Positions 38,001 to 46,862 are shown, counted from the stretch's first letter. The stretch: DNA of 64,000 bases from JAPPFW01 sp965200835 (GCA_965200835.1 OZ241390.1:2046001-2110000); one strand, 5' to 3'. Program-made: numbers and translations. Notes: generated from the sequence alone by a model not told the origin.

Positions 38001-39465
38001 CGGACGGATAGCGTCCGGCCAGCATGTCGAGAACCGTCTCGTAGGGTCCCCGGGACAGGTCGCGATAGGGGCTCGAGCGGCGGGCCAGCTCGTAGAGATC
38101 ATCCACCTCCCACTCGTCCATCGCCACCGCGGCCACTATCTGTTGGGCTAGCACATCGAGCGGGGATTGGGGGACTACGGTCGGTTCGATGCCCCCCGCC
38201 AGCATCAGATCGGCCACGACCGTTGCTTCCAGCAGGTCCCCCCGATACTTCGGAAAGATCTTTGCCAGGCTGGTGGCGTCCACCTGATGTCCGGCTCTTC
38301 CCACCCGTTGAAGCCCGGAAGCCACGCTGGTAGGCGACTCGATCTGCACCACCAGGTCGACGGCTCCCATGTCGATACCCAACTCGAGGGTGGAGGTAGC
38401 AACCACGGCCGGCAGTTCGCCCCGCTTCAACAGATCTTCGATCACCAAACGATGCTCTCGTGAGACCGAGCCATGATGGGCGCGGGCTATCTCCTCGCCG
38501 GCCAGATTGTTGAGCTCGGCACACAGACGCTCGGCGAGCCTCCTGGAGTTGGCGAACACGATCGTCGAACGATGGGATTGGATCAGCTCGAGTAGCTTCG
38601 GATGGACCGACGGCCAGATCGAGCGGTAGCCGGTGTCGGTGGGATCCGAGTTGAGCGGATCGGGCGGTGTGGGTGCCGCCATATCCTCGACCGGAACCAC
38701 GATCTCGACTTCCAAGTCTCGATCGCTTGCCACATCGACGATCGTTACCGGTCGGGGCTGCCAGATGCTACGGCTGCGGGTTCCTCCTCCCAGGAACTCG
38801 GCGATCACCTCTAGGGGCCGTTGGGTGGCTGACAGGCCGATCCGCTGGGGCGCAACCGCGGTTATCTCCTCCAAGCGTTCGAGCGACAGGGACAGGTGGG
38901 ACCCCCGCTTGGAGGATGCCACCGCGTGAACCTCGTCGACGATCACCCAGCGGACGGAAGCCAGCATCCGGCGGGCCTGGCTGGTAAGAATCAGGAACAG
39001 CGACTCGGGCGTGGTGATCAGGATGTCGGGGGGCCGCCGCTGCATCCGTTGCCGCTCGGCCGGAGGCGTATCACCGGTGCGGATGGCGGCGGTCACCGTA
39101 GTGGGCTGTGCCATCCCGTGGCGCGCGGCGGCATGACGGATGCCGGTCAGGGGTGCCCTCAGGTTGCGCTCCACATCGTGAGCCAGCGCCTTCATCGGTG
39201 AGATGTAGAGAACCCGGCATCGGGAGGGAACCGGAGGAACCGGCTCGGTCAGCAGCCGGTCGAGCGTGAAGAGAAAGGCGGCCAGGGTCTTGCCGGAGCC
39301 GGTGGGAGCATGTACCAGGGTGTGTTCCCCGCGCGCGATGGCTGGCCACCCCCGGGCCTGGGCAGGCGTGGGCTTAGGGAAGGACTCCTGGAACCAGGTC
39401 GCGGTGGCGGGGGAGAAGATCTCGTGCAACATCAGCGTCCGTAGCGTATCGCGAGCGAGTGACAC
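35038..39465 (-). CDS. lhr: Lhr-family ATP-dependent DNA helicase (Lhr, long form)
   Basis: A 1475-residue superfamily 2 helicase. Motif I is APTGSGKTLAAFLF, motif II WVIVDEVHAVASSKRGSH, motif III LSATQRPLEV, motif V VATSTLELGIDMGAVDLV and motif VI LQRVGRAGHQVDAT. These are followed by the Lhr winged-helix and beta-barrel core. The long C-terminal half (after about residue 880) matches the extension of long bacterial Lhr proteins implicated in DNA repair. ATG 39429 (MLHEIFSP) is a plausible alternative start. The frame is uninterrupted over 4.4 kb. Confidence 0.93.
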   Translation of the reverse strand: MSLARDTLRTLMLHEIFSPATATWFQESFPKPTPAQARGWPAIARGEHTLVHAPTGSGKTLAAFLFTLDRLLTEPVPPVPSRCRVLYISPMKALAHDVERNLRAPLTGIRHAAARHGMAQPTTVTAAIRTGDTPPAERQRMQRRPPDILITTPESLFLILTSQARRMLASVRWVIVDEVHAVASSKRGSHLSLSLERLEEITAVAPQRIGLSATQRPLEVIAEFLGGGTRSRSIWQPRPVTIVDVASDRDLEVEIVVPVEDMAAPTPPDPLNSDPTDTGYRSIWPSVHPKLLELIQSHRSTIVFANSRRLAERLCAELNNLAGEEIARAHHGSVSREHRLVIEDLLKRGELPAVVATSTLELGIDMGAVDLVVQIESPTSVASGLQRVGRAGHQVDATSLAKIFPKYRGDLLEATVVADLMLAGGIEPTVVPQSPLDVLAQQIVAAVAMDEWEVDDLYELARRSSPYRDLSRGPYETVLDMLAGRYPSELFGELRPRLVWDRVTGRLSPRSGAQRLSVTNSGTIPDRGLYTVNLPDGSRVGELDEEMVYESRPGDVFILGTSTWQITDITADRVEVIPAPGEPAARMPFWRGDQPGRTVETGRAIGRFIRRTVALPPEMAIDTLREVHHLHEWAAANLVAFLSDQQKATSVLPTDRTVVVERFRDEIGDWRIAILSVLGARVHAPWAMAINRRLRSRYGRDMDVIWSDDGISFRFVDTDDLPDLDDLVIDPDELESILIDELGGTAMFASRFREAAARALLLPRRRPGGRTPLWLQRRRAADLMAIAIRFGSFPIVLETYREILQDVFDLEAAENLMRDIRSRKVRLVETRTPSASPFASSLLYEFVASFLYEGDTAAAERKAAALTLDKSLLRELLGEGELRDLLDEDVVASVELELQRLAEGRQARGVDGAHDLLRALGPLDEAGVGARLVSGEPHRILADLEASRRAIQVQIGGRAMWAAIEDAGRLRDALGVQPPPGTPYAFLESGPDPLAEVVGRYARTHGPFTAVAAGDALGLPPAVVRNILHALEKAGSIVRGGFRPGGTIDEWVDAGVLRRLKRRSLAVLRREIEAVEQTTLGRFLPAWQEVGRTGRRHMDALLQTIRTLQGASVPASILERDVLPARLDYTPCMLDQLMASGEVVWIGCGAIGPRDGRVALYLRDQFPILHRPSRGGEPPDSDLHDSIRSHLETRGASFFRDLHTAVGDERLEDTLEALWDLVWSGEVTNDTLAPLRALRLGRIRRKRPGRSRPHLPSILPPSSSGRWSLVADLCHTTPDDSTWATAWTELLLERQGVLTRAGALAEGVPGGLTTLYPVLSLMEETGRIRRGYFVEGLGGLQFALPGAIDRLRSPDNGDGVTILAAADPANPYGTLLPWPECAEGRASRSAGAYIVLHDGLPLMFLERGGRRAILLTSETELHPAAAGALAEIGGRNRRLTIESIDGTLASDHPLGRVLLDTGFGMSLRGLAYRGR

Positions 39466-39549
39466 AAACCCGGGCAGTTGGCTGGCTCAGGGCAAGTCCG
39501 TACAGTCAGTAAGCGAAGAGGAGGGAGCGGCCGAAGGTCAGGTGCCGAG

Positions 39550-40332
39550 CTACCGGGAGACCGCGCGGGCTGCCTGGACCAGCGCGCCGGCCCGTTCCGC
39601 ATCGACCGGCCGGTGAACATCGGCCCCCACCTTGAGGTCCGTGCCCACTATCGCCCCATCGACCTTTCCGACCAGCCCGGCGACTCGGCGGCTGGTCACT
39701 CCCGATCCGACCAGCAGCTTGGCCTCCGGCACCGCCGCCCTCACCCGTTCGATGACCTCCGGATCGGTTGCCAGACCGGTGGCGGGCCCGGACAGGATCA
39801 GTGCATCGGCCATCGCTCGATGCCACAGGTCGGCGGCGGCCTCCTCGATCCGCAAGCCGGGTGGGGGAGTGGCGTGCTTCACGAACACATCCGCATAGAT
39901 TTCGATGCCAGGATCGATCGCCGCCCTCAACCGGGCCAGCTCGGCTGCTCGTCCCTCGATCATGCCCTGGTCGGTATACATGGTGCCCGACAGTACGTTC
40001 ACCCGGATGAAACGGGCCTCGCAGGCCGCCGCGATCGAGAGAGCCGCCACCCCGTCGTTGCGCAGCACGTTCACCCCAACCGGCAGGTCGACCGCCGCCC
40101 GGATCTCGGTGACCACTCGCGCAAGGGCGGCCACCGTTATGGGAGGGACGTGGTCGGGGAAGAACGGGACGTCCCCGTAGTTCTCTACCAGCAGAGCATC
40201 GAATCCGGCCTCGGCCAGCCCGGTGGCGTCGCTGACAGCCTGGCGAACGGTTGCGCCAACCGGTGACCGGTAGCGGGGTGAACCCGGGAGCGGCCCGGTG
40301 TGGACCATCCCGATGAGTTGGAGGTGGGGCAT
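39550..40332 (-). CDS. BtpA/SgcQ family TIM-barrel protein
   Basis: A 260-residue protein of the BtpA/SgcQ family: LIGMVHTGPLPGSPRY at the N-terminus, DALLVENYGDVPF, GVNVLRNDGVAALSIA, then IYADVFVKHATP and GSGVTSRRV. BtpA affects photosystem I biogenesis in cyanobacteria; in other bacteria the role is unknown and the fold suggests a sugar or nucleotide-type aldolase or isomerase. Its ATG shares a base with the stop of the DinB-like gene upstream, so the two are co-transcribed. Confidence 0.85.
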   Translation of the reverse strand: MPHLQLIGMVHTGPLPGSPRYRSPVGATVRQAVSDATGLAEAGFDALLVENYGDVPFFPDHVPPITVAALARVVTEIRAAVDLPVGVNVLRNDGVAALSIAAACEARFIRVNVLSGTMYTDQGMIEGRAAELARLRAAIDPGIEIYADVFVKHATPPPGLRIEEAAADLWHRAMADALILSGPATGLATDPEVIERVRAAVPEAKLLVGSGVTSRRVAGLVGKVDGAIVGTDLKVGADVHRPVDAERAGALVQAARAVSR

Positions 40333-41069
40333 CAGTAGGTGCGCATCACCTGCAAGGCAAGCTCAGCTATCTCACCCTCGACTACCACGTTCTCGGCATC
40401 ATCCGGGTGGAGACGTTGCAGTCCCACCCGGCAGATCTCACCGGCCGGCCCACGGATGACCTGGTCGGTGTCATCAGGTCCGGCCGTGTATTTGGCATAC
40501 ATCGGGCCGATGCCTTCGATACGGACGGGCACTTCGTATTCGTAACCGGCTTCCTCGAACGCCCAAGGGAGGATGTTGTGGAGGATTACGATGATGTGGC
40601 GCAGCCGGTCGGTGTCCTGGGACACCTCATCGACCGCGGCATGGATGTCGAGACCATGCCCCCAAGTCTCCGCCAGCCGCAGAGTGGCGAAGCTCCGAGC
40701 CGACATCTCGCCGAAGAACCAAGGAACCCGGTCCCTGGCCGACGCCCGGCTCAGGGCATCCACCACCTTGGCCCGGCCCAGACGCCACCATTCGATCACG
40801 TCCTGGGGACGCATCTCCCGACCTCGCTCGACCCCCACATCCGTGAAATCGTCGAACGTTTCGTACTCGTAGAGATCGTCGAGCATCGACCCGTCCTCGG
40901 CCAGGGCATCATGGGCGTACTCCTCGATGTGAGCGAGGTGGGAGATGGTGTCCCGGATGTCCCACTCCTCCGACGGTGTGATGGCCATCCAGCGGCGGAC
41001 GGTGATCCGCTGAAGGAACTGGTCGAGCTGCTGCTGTTCGGCTACGAGGTCGGAGAGTACTTCCCGCAT
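40332..41069 (-). CDS. DinB-like / mycothiol-dependent maleylpyruvate-isomerase-type protein
   Basis: A 245-residue protein from ATG 41069 (MREVLSDLVAEQQQLD). The N-terminal four-helix metal-binding part has EWDIRDTISHLAHIEEYA with its conserved His, then an H in RLAETWGHGLDIHAAV, as in the mycothiol-utilising DinB/TIGR03084 group. The C-terminal half resembles an SCP2-like fold (VPVRIEGIGPMYAKYTAG). It likely acts as a thiol-dependent transferase or isomerase, substrate unknown. Its stop overlaps the start of the BtpA-family gene. Confidence 0.8.
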   Translation of the reverse strand: MREVLSDLVAEQQQLDQFLQRITVRRWMAITPSEEWDIRDTISHLAHIEEYAHDALAEDGSMLDDLYEYETFDDFTDVGVERGREMRPQDVIEWWRLGRAKVVDALSRASARDRVPWFFGEMSARSFATLRLAETWGHGLDIHAAVDEVSQDTDRLRHIIVILHNILPWAFEEAGYEYEVPVRIEGIGPMYAKYTAGPDDTDQVIRGPAGEICRVGLQRLHPDDAENVVVEGEIAELALQVMRTY

Positions 41070-41294
41070 GGGCAGTAGTTTACTATGGATTCCCGGTTGC
41101 ATGATCCTCCTGGTACGTGGGCCTTCACTCACAAGCGGGTCGGGGAGCCGGGCACCCGGGAGCCACCTGGTACCCAACAGTGCCAGCAGGTTGGCCGTCT
41201 TCCTGAGGACGCACCCTGGAACCGTGGGCTGTCCCGTCCCTCCTCCCTTTCCCAGCGTTGGCGTTCCTCCACCCGGCTACGATGACCGCGGTCT

Positions 41295-43484
41295 ATGAAC
41301 ATCGAGTTCGACGGGACGCCGATTCCGATCAGGGCCGGTGATTCGGTTCTTACCGCCGTGCTCCGCTCCGGACGGCGCCCGTGGCGAGGCTGCCTGTGCG
41401 GGCAGGGTGATTGTCCGAACTGTCTCGTGACGGTGGACGGTCACCCCTACGCCCGTGCCTGCCAGACGCCCGCCCAGCCGGGCATGTCGGTCTCGTCCCA
41501 TCCCGACACCGGCAACCCACCTTTCCCCGACGCGAACCGCACTCCGATACCGGAGTTCGAGGTGATCCACTGCGAGGCGGTAGTGATCGGACAGGGACGC
41601 TCGGGGAAGGCCGCCGCCGATCAGATCCGCGCCGCCGGCCTGGAGGTGGTCATCATCGACTCGCGGAGAGGGCAACACGCCGTGGGGATCTATGCCGGTC
41701 CCGAGGTGGTGGTCCGGACGCCCGAAGGTATGGCGCGTATCTTCTGCCAGGAGGTGGTCGTCGCCACCGGAGCGGCCGAGGTCCAGCCGGTCTGTTCCGG
41801 CAACCGTCTGGCCGGAATCCTCACTCCCAGAGCGGCCCAGTTGCTGGCCGGTGGCGGTGTCCCGCTGGGCAGGGTGGTAGCGGTTGGCGAAGCGCCCGAA
41901 GGGGTTGCCCATCGGATGGCCGGTGGAAGGCTGGCCAGATTCGAGGGGGAGGGATCGATCCGGGCGGTGGTTACGGTCGACGAGGCGGGGGATGAGCAGG
42001 TCCATCCCTGTGACACGGTGGTGGTGGGTCTCGGTACCAATCCGCGAGATGTCCTGGCCCGGATGGCGTCGGGTATCCCGGGGGTCCGGACGGTCGGCTC
42101 GGCGGCCGGCGAGCTCGATCGGCCCTCGGTCCCCGAAACGGGCCTCCTGTGCCCCTGTTCGGGAGTGACGGTCGACGATCTGCGTTCGGTGTGGGAGCGA
42201 GGATTCCACGAGCTGGAGCTGATCAAGCGGGCCACCCTGGCCGGCACCGGTATCTGCCAGGGATCGGTGTGCATGCCCCACGTGCGGAGCTTCGTGGCCG
42301 CTGGCCAGGCCGCCCTACCGCAGTCCTTCACAGCCCGCCCGGTGGCAACCCAGATCACCATGGCCGAGGCAGCCGCTGGGTTGTACCACCCCGCCCATCG
42401 CCGGACCGCTCTCCATGATCGGCATCTGGCCATGGGTGCCCGTATGGAGAGGTCTGCCGGTTGGTACCGGCCCTGGACCTACGGCGACCCGGAGCGGGAG
42501 TACTGGGCGGTCCGGTCGAAGGTGTCAATCTGCGATGTGAGCACCCTGGGCAAGTTCATAGTGGCGGGTCGCGATGCCGAGGTCTTCCTAGAGCGGATCT
42601 ACCCCGCCCGGATTGCCGCGATCCGGCCCGGAAACGCCAGGTACGTGTTGGCCCTTGACCTGCGAGGCTACGTGTTCGACGACGGTCTGGTGGGTTGCGC
42701 AGGTCCCGGCCGTTACCTGATCACCTCCACCTCGGCGGGGGCCGACCACTTTGAGATGTGGTTGCGGGATTGGGCGGAGTCCTGGGAGCTGGACGTGCGC
42801 ATCCTCGATCGCACTGCCTCGTGGGGAGCGATCAACGTGACCGGTCCCCACTCCCGCCGGCTCCTCTCCCGGCTCCGGGCGAGTGAGCTCCCTCCCTTCA
42901 TGGGCCATGCCTCCTTGGAGGTGGCCGGGGTGGACTGCTGGGTGATCCGCTCCGGGTTCACCGGCGAACTCTCCTACGAGATCCATTATCCGGCTGGGGC
43001 TTCCCGGTTCCTTTGGGACACTCTCATGGAGGAGGGAGCCGATCTGGGCATCCGGCCTCACGGGCTCGAGGTGCTCGAGGAGTTGCGGTTGGAGAAGGGC
43101 CACCTGCTGGTAGGGGTGGACAGCCGCCAGGACTCCACTCCCCGCCGTCTGGGGATGGATCGGATGATCCCGATGGACAAGCCTTACTTCGTAGGCCGGG
43201 CGGCAGTGGCGCGGACCTCCAGGACGGAGCTGGACAGGTTGCTGGTGGGTCTGGAGATGCATGGCCCTACACCGCCACCGGGGGCAATCCTGCGCGACGC
43301 AGGCCGATACGCGGGGTTCGTGACCTCCAGTGCCCGGTCCCGGGTTCTGGGCCGATCGGTGATGCTTGCCTGGCTGGAGGGGCAGGATGGCCGATTCGCC
43401 CACCGGGTGATGGTGGACGGACGACTAGCCCACCGGGTGCGTTTGCCCTTCTACGACCCGGAGGGAGATCGTGCCCGCGCCTGA
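41295..43484 (+). CDS. soxA: Sarcosine oxidase alpha-like subunit (2Fe-2S, FAD/NAD, GcvT fusion)
   Basis: A 729-residue protein. Residues 1-80 are a 2Fe-2S domain with Cys 35, 40, 43 and 56 (CGQGDCPNCLV ... RAC). Residues about 88-275 are an FAD/NAD-type module (CEAVVIGQGRSGKAAAD), and LLCPCSGVTVDDL with CQGSVCMPH is a BFD-like Cys cluster. Residues about 380-620 are a GcvT folate-binding domain (WYRPWTYGDPEREYWAVRS) with a C-terminal barrel. Heterotetrameric sarcosine oxidases oxidatively demethylate sarcosine to glycine using tetrahydrofolate. At 729 residues it is shorter than the usual 950-1000. It leads an operon with beta and delta subunits. Confidence 0.85.
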   Translation: MNIEFDGTPIPIRAGDSVLTAVLRSGRRPWRGCLCGQGDCPNCLVTVDGHPYARACQTPAQPGMSVSSHPDTGNPPFPDANRTPIPEFEVIHCEAVVIGQGRSGKAAADQIRAAGLEVVIIDSRRGQHAVGIYAGPEVVVRTPEGMARIFCQEVVVATGAAEVQPVCSGNRLAGILTPRAAQLLAGGGVPLGRVVAVGEAPEGVAHRMAGGRLARFEGEGSIRAVVTVDEAGDEQVHPCDTVVVGLGTNPRDVLARMASGIPGVRTVGSAAGELDRPSVPETGLLCPCSGVTVDDLRSVWERGFHELELIKRATLAGTGICQGSVCMPHVRSFVAAGQAALPQSFTARPVATQITMAEAAAGLYHPAHRRTALHDRHLAMGARMERSAGWYRPWTYGDPEREYWAVRSKVSICDVSTLGKFIVAGRDAEVFLERIYPARIAAIRPGNARYVLALDLRGYVFDDGLVGCAGPGRYLITSTSAGADHFEMWLRDWAESWELDVRILDRTASWGAINVTGPHSRRLLSRLRASELPPFMGHASLEVAGVDCWVIRSGFTGELSYEIHYPAGASRFLWDTLMEEGADLGIRPHGLEVLEELRLEKGHLLVGVDSRQDSTPRRLGMDRMIPMDKPYFVGRAAVARTSRTELDRLLVGLEMHGPTPPPGAILRDAGRYAGFVTSSARSRVLGRSVMLAWLEGQDGRFAHRVMVDGRLAHRVRLPFYDPEGDRARA

Positions 43485-43884
43485 CCGATTCCAACGACTG
43501 GCCGGCACCCGGATCATGGCAGATCCGGTAGCTCTCGACCCCCTCGAGGCACCCGATGGCGGCCACCTACTACGCCTGGCACCGGACGATGTATTGCTGC
43601 TTCCAGCGGTGGCGGAGGTGGAGGTAGACGATCCCTACGCAATCATCGAGCCGGAGGCGGGTTTCTCGGGGGCGGTATTGGACGAGGCCGACCTCCCCCG
43701 GTTGCAGGCCGCCTGCGGGTGGAAGTTCCCGTGCCATCGTCCCGCCTTTGCCCAAGGGGCGGCAGCCGGGATACCGGTGAAGTTGCTGTTCGGCACGGAT
43801 GGGAAGACGCTGGTGCTGGCACCCACTGTCCTCGCTCATCATATGGAGGAACGGCTACTGCATTGCGATGGCGGGCCGCTATGA
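43471..43884 (+). CDS. Small protein in the gamma position of the sarcosine oxidase operon
   Basis: A 137-residue protein from GTG 43471 that overlaps the alpha gene by 14 bases and the beta gene by four (ATGA). The sequence RLAPDDVLLLPAV, FSGAVLDEADLPRLQ and CGWKFPCHRPAFAQGAAAGIP has no clear family. SoxG gamma subunits are about 200 residues, so this is at most a divergent or reduced gamma. The tight coupling suggests a role in the same complex. Homology to SoxG is not shown by the sequence. Confidence 0.6.
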   Translation: MPAPDRFQRLAGTRIMADPVALDPLEAPDGGHLLRLAPDDVLLLPAVAEVEVDDPYAIIEPEAGFSGAVLDEADLPRLQAACGWKFPCHRPAFAQGAAAGIPVKLLFGTDGKTLVLAPTVLAHHMEERLLHCDGGPL

Positions 43885-45095
43885 ACGAGTTCGTAGAAGC
43901 GCAGATCGCTCTCCGATGGGCGGATCTGAAGCCCAGCTACGACGTGGTGATCGTGGGTGGGGGCGGCCACGGACTGTCTACCGCCTACTACCTGGCTACC
44001 CGGCATGGAATAACCGATGTGGCGGTGCTGGAGAGAGGCTATATCGGATCGGGCAACACCGGTCGCAATACCACCGTGATCCGGGCCAACTATGGCATCC
44101 CCGAATCGGTGAGTTTCTACCAGCGCAGCGTGGATCTTTATGCCGGACTGGAGGAGGAGACCGGGCGATGGATCATGCACGACCGCAAAGGGCTTCTATG
44201 GTTGGTGCACACCGTGGCCGGGACCCGCAACGAGCGGGCCCGAGCGATCCTCAATCAAGCCTTCGGAGCCGACACCGTATACGTAACTCCCGACGAGATC
44301 GCCGCGATTTGCCCGGACGTTGATCTAGATGCCGGGGGTGGGGAGTACCGAGTGCTGGGTGGCTCCTACAGCGCCCAGGGCGCCACTGCCCGTCATGACC
44401 GCGTGGTATGGGCGCTGGCGGAAGGCGGTATGAATCGAGGGGTGCAAGTACACCAACGCACCACGGTCACCGGGCTCATCAGATCGGGGTCACGGGTAGT
44501 CGGAGTGGAGACCGACCGCGGACCGGTCTCTGCAGGGGTGGTCGTGAGTGCCGTCGGTGGTCATGTCTCCACCCTGGCGAGGATGGCCGGTGTGCGGCTA
44601 CCGATCCGAGCCCACCCCCTGCAGGCCTTAGTCACCAACCACTACACCCGCACCTTCCGGCCGATCGTGGCATCAGTCGAGTTGGGTTTCTATGCCAGCC
44701 AAACCGCCCGCGGCGAGATGCTGATCGGTGCTGGCATCGATCGCCAACCCAGCTACTCCTACCGTTCCAGCTACGAGTTCCTTTCGTTCTGTTCCCGCCC
44801 GGCCATCACCCTGCTGCCCTTCCTCCGCAATCTGCGGATCCTGCGCCAATGGACCGGAGTATGCGACATGTCGGTCGACCTGTCGCCCATCATGGGCCGC
44901 ACCGGTGTGGACGGCTTCCTGGTAACTACCGGGTGGGGCACTTGGGGCTTCAAGGCCATTCCGGCTGGGGGTGAGCAGATGGCCGAGCTGATCGCCACCG
45001 ACCGTACCCCCGAGCTGATAGCACCGTTCAGCTTGAGCAGATTCAGGGATGATCGCCTTCTGTTCGATCCGGGCTCGACCGGGACCACCCACTGA
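43881..45095 (+). CDS. soxB: Sarcosine oxidase beta-like subunit (FAD amino-acid oxidase family)
   Basis: A 404-residue FAD protein of the DadA/SoxB type. The dinucleotide site is VVIVGGGGHGLSTAYYLA, the flavin-attachment region carries LERGYIGSGNTGRNTTVIR, and the C-terminal FAD loop is TTGWGTWGFKAIPAGGEQMAELIA. In the heterotetramer, beta binds covalent FMN and FAD and oxidises sarcosine. ATG 43881 overlaps the small-subunit stop and its stop abuts soxD at the shared base 45095. A decayed copy of its 3' end lies at 46381. Confidence 0.9.
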   Translation: MNEFVEAQIALRWADLKPSYDVVIVGGGGHGLSTAYYLATRHGITDVAVLERGYIGSGNTGRNTTVIRANYGIPESVSFYQRSVDLYAGLEEETGRWIMHDRKGLLWLVHTVAGTRNERARAILNQAFGADTVYVTPDEIAAICPDVDLDAGGGEYRVLGGSYSAQGATARHDRVVWALAEGGMNRGVQVHQRTTVTGLIRSGSRVVGVETDRGPVSAGVVVSAVGGHVSTLARMAGVRLPIRAHPLQALVTNHYTRTFRPIVASVELGFYASQTARGEMLIGAGIDRQPSYSYRSSYEFLSFCSRPAITLLPFLRNLRILRQWTGVCDMSVDLSPIMGRTGVDGFLVTTGWGTWGFKAIPAGGEQMAELIATDRTPELIAPFSLSRFRDDRLLFDPGSTGTTH

Positions 45096-45322
45096 TGGTG
45101 CTGCGCCTGACCTGCCCGCTCTGCGGCGCCCGTCCGATGGAGGAGTGGGTGTATGGCGAGATACCCGATCCTCCCGATTGGCTGGATGACCCAGACGAGC
45201 GGGACGTGGACCGCGCCTACATGGTGGGCAACATAGAAGGCCGAAAGGAGGAACGCTGGTTCCACACCGCAGGCTGCCGCCGCTGGTACACGATCAGCCG
45301 CGACACCACCCGTGACTATTGA
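45095..45322 (+). CDS. soxD: Sarcosine oxidase delta-like subunit
   Basis: A 75-residue zinc-binding protein. The C-x-x-C pair is in LTCPLCGARPMEEW, then the conserved W-x-H-x-x-x-C-R-x-W in RWFHTAGCRRWYTISRDT, characteristic of SoxD. It follows beta with a one-base overlap. The presence of delta supports a real heterotetramer instead of a stand-alone dehydrogenase. Confidence 0.9.
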   Translation: MVLRLTCPLCGARPMEEWVYGEIPDPPDWLDDPDERDVDRAYMVGNIEGRKEERWFHTAGCRRWYTISRDTTRDY

Positions 45323-45377
45323 GAAGGCGGCCCGGCAGTGACCGCATTCGGGGTTCAGGTATAGGGGGACTAGCTGG

Positions 45378-46214
45378 TCACAGGGTCGGTCGCACGGTGG
45401 TGGCGCCCTGGAACAGGATCTCGCGAACCGCATCCGATGCCTTGCTATGAAAGGCGAGGGTGGCCGGGTCCAAGTCCTTGGTGGGCCTCGGGGTGTGTGT
45501 GAAGTGGCCGTAGGTGTCTACCCCGCGTACCAGTGCGGCACTGTCCCAGTCCCCGATGATCTGGCGCGTCCTGGTGGGCATGTAGTGGAATGAGAGTCCA
45601 ATGCGCCGATCGTCAGAGGTGTTGGGCGAGGATGCGTGGGCCAGACGGCCGTTGTGCATGGATATCTCACCCGGTTGGAGCGGCATCGCCACGGTCTTGG
45701 ACTCGTCGACTTCCACCGCGATCTCCTGACCACGGGTAAGCATGTTGTTGTCTCGGTATTCGTCGCTATGAGGCATGAACTCACCCTTATGGCTTCCGGG
45801 CAAAACGCTCATGCAACCGCTCTCCAGAGTGGCTGGCGATAGGGCTAGCCAGACCGTGATCAGGTCGTCGGTGTCGAGGCCCCAGTAGTTGAGATCCTGG
45901 TGCCAGGACACGTAGGCCTTCGACTTCGGCTCCTTGATCCAGAACAGAGTGTTCCAGCAAAGGATGTTCTCCCCGATCAGGTCCTCGACCACGTCCAGGA
46001 TGGTGTCGGTGCGCATCACCTCGTCCACCCACCGGAACAACAAGTGGGACTTGTTGCGCAAGGCCCCGGACACCGGCGCGCCCTGCTTGGCCTCGAAAGC
46101 CTCTAGCTGTGCCCGGTAGCCCGCAGCAACGGCGTCGTCCATGACCCGAACCGGGAACAGAAACCCGTCACGCCGGTACCGAATCACCTGCTGGTCCGTC
46201 AGGGCTTTGGGCAT
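45378..46214 (-). CDS. Phytanoyl-CoA dioxygenase (PhyH) family protein
   Basis: A 278-residue Fe(II)/2-oxoglutarate-type dioxygenase from ATG 46214 (MPKALTDQQVIRY), with GGAG nine bases upstream; an ATG at 46223 is less well spaced. The first ligands are WHQDLNYWG (H-x-D), the distal His is in NGRLAHASSPN and the cosubstrate Arg is in RRIGLSFHYMP. Relatives include ectoine hydroxylases and enzymes for small natural compounds. It faces the sarcosine oxidase operon tail to tail. The substrate is unknown, but an osmolyte-type substrate would fit the neighbours. Confidence 0.87.
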   Translation of the reverse strand: MPKALTDQQVIRYRRDGFLFPVRVMDDAVAAGYRAQLEAFEAKQGAPVSGALRNKSHLLFRWVDEVMRTDTILDVVEDLIGENILCWNTLFWIKEPKSKAYVSWHQDLNYWGLDTDDLITVWLALSPATLESGCMSVLPGSHKGEFMPHSDEYRDNNMLTRGQEIAVEVDESKTVAMPLQPGEISMHNGRLAHASSPNTSDDRRIGLSFHYMPTRTRQIIGDWDSAALVRGVDTYGHFTHTPRPTKDLDPATLAFHSKASDAVREILFQGATTVRPTL

Positions 46215-46380
46215 AGAGTTCATCTCCAGGGCTGATGGATGAGATATTGTACCAACCCGCTCCTCCCGTAGGGAGCTGGTTGGCCGGCGTGGTCTCGTCC
46301 GGGTGACCACGCCGGCTCCTATACGTAACCCATCGGCTTTGTTGGTGCTACGTCCAGGGGCCATCACAAGGTGGCCATGC

Positions 46381-46658
46381 CCGTTTAGCTTGAGCAGATT
46401 CCCGGATGACCAACTGCTGTTTGATCCAGACTTGATCGGGACGACCCGCCGACTGGTGTTGTGCCTAGCCTGCTCGTACCGCGGCGGCCATCCGGTGGAG
46501 GAGTATACAGGACGGGGCAACAGCCGATCCCCTGATTGGTTGATCGAAATCCGACGAGCGTGACGTGGACCTTTGCCTATAGGTGGCCAACATTGAAGGT
46601 TGGAATGAGGAACGCTGGTTCCAGCTGTATGCTGTCGGCGTAGGTTCGCGGTCATCGG
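46381..46658 (+). pseudogene. Decayed second copy of the soxB/soxD junction
   Basis: The plus strand here matches the end of soxB and nearly all of soxD at 45028-45305 with substitutions and small indels. Examples are FSLSRFPDDQLLFDP against FSLSRFRDDRLLFDP, the GGTGGAGGAG of soxD's VEE/MEE codons, GAGCGTGACGTGGACC, and GGAACGCTGGTTCCA in the W-F-H region. No start, no intact C-x-x-C and internal stops remain. By eye identity is about two thirds. The phytanoyl-CoA dioxygenase gene now sits between the two copies. Confidence 0.8.
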
Positions 46659-46862
46659 AGGCACGACTCTCGACCCCTTGAAGCACCAAGTCTAGGTGTT
46701 GTGCCGAGCTGTATTACAAGCTATATTTCAAGGTTCACTTGGCTGAACCGTTCTACTGACACCAGACTCCGGATTGAGCCTTTCTGGGGGGCTGGTGACT
46801 CAACGGTTATATTCTGGGACCTGACAGGATAGCTCGTAGTAATGATGAGGAGGGACCAACAA

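Noticed and set aside
41085..41285. 66-codon frame upstream of soxA
   Set aside because: No ribosome site or motif; composition is Pro/Arg-rich like a chance frame.
44771..45433. 220-codon minus-strand frame opposite soxB/soxD
   Set aside because: It is a shadow of two coupled genes that have full family motifs.
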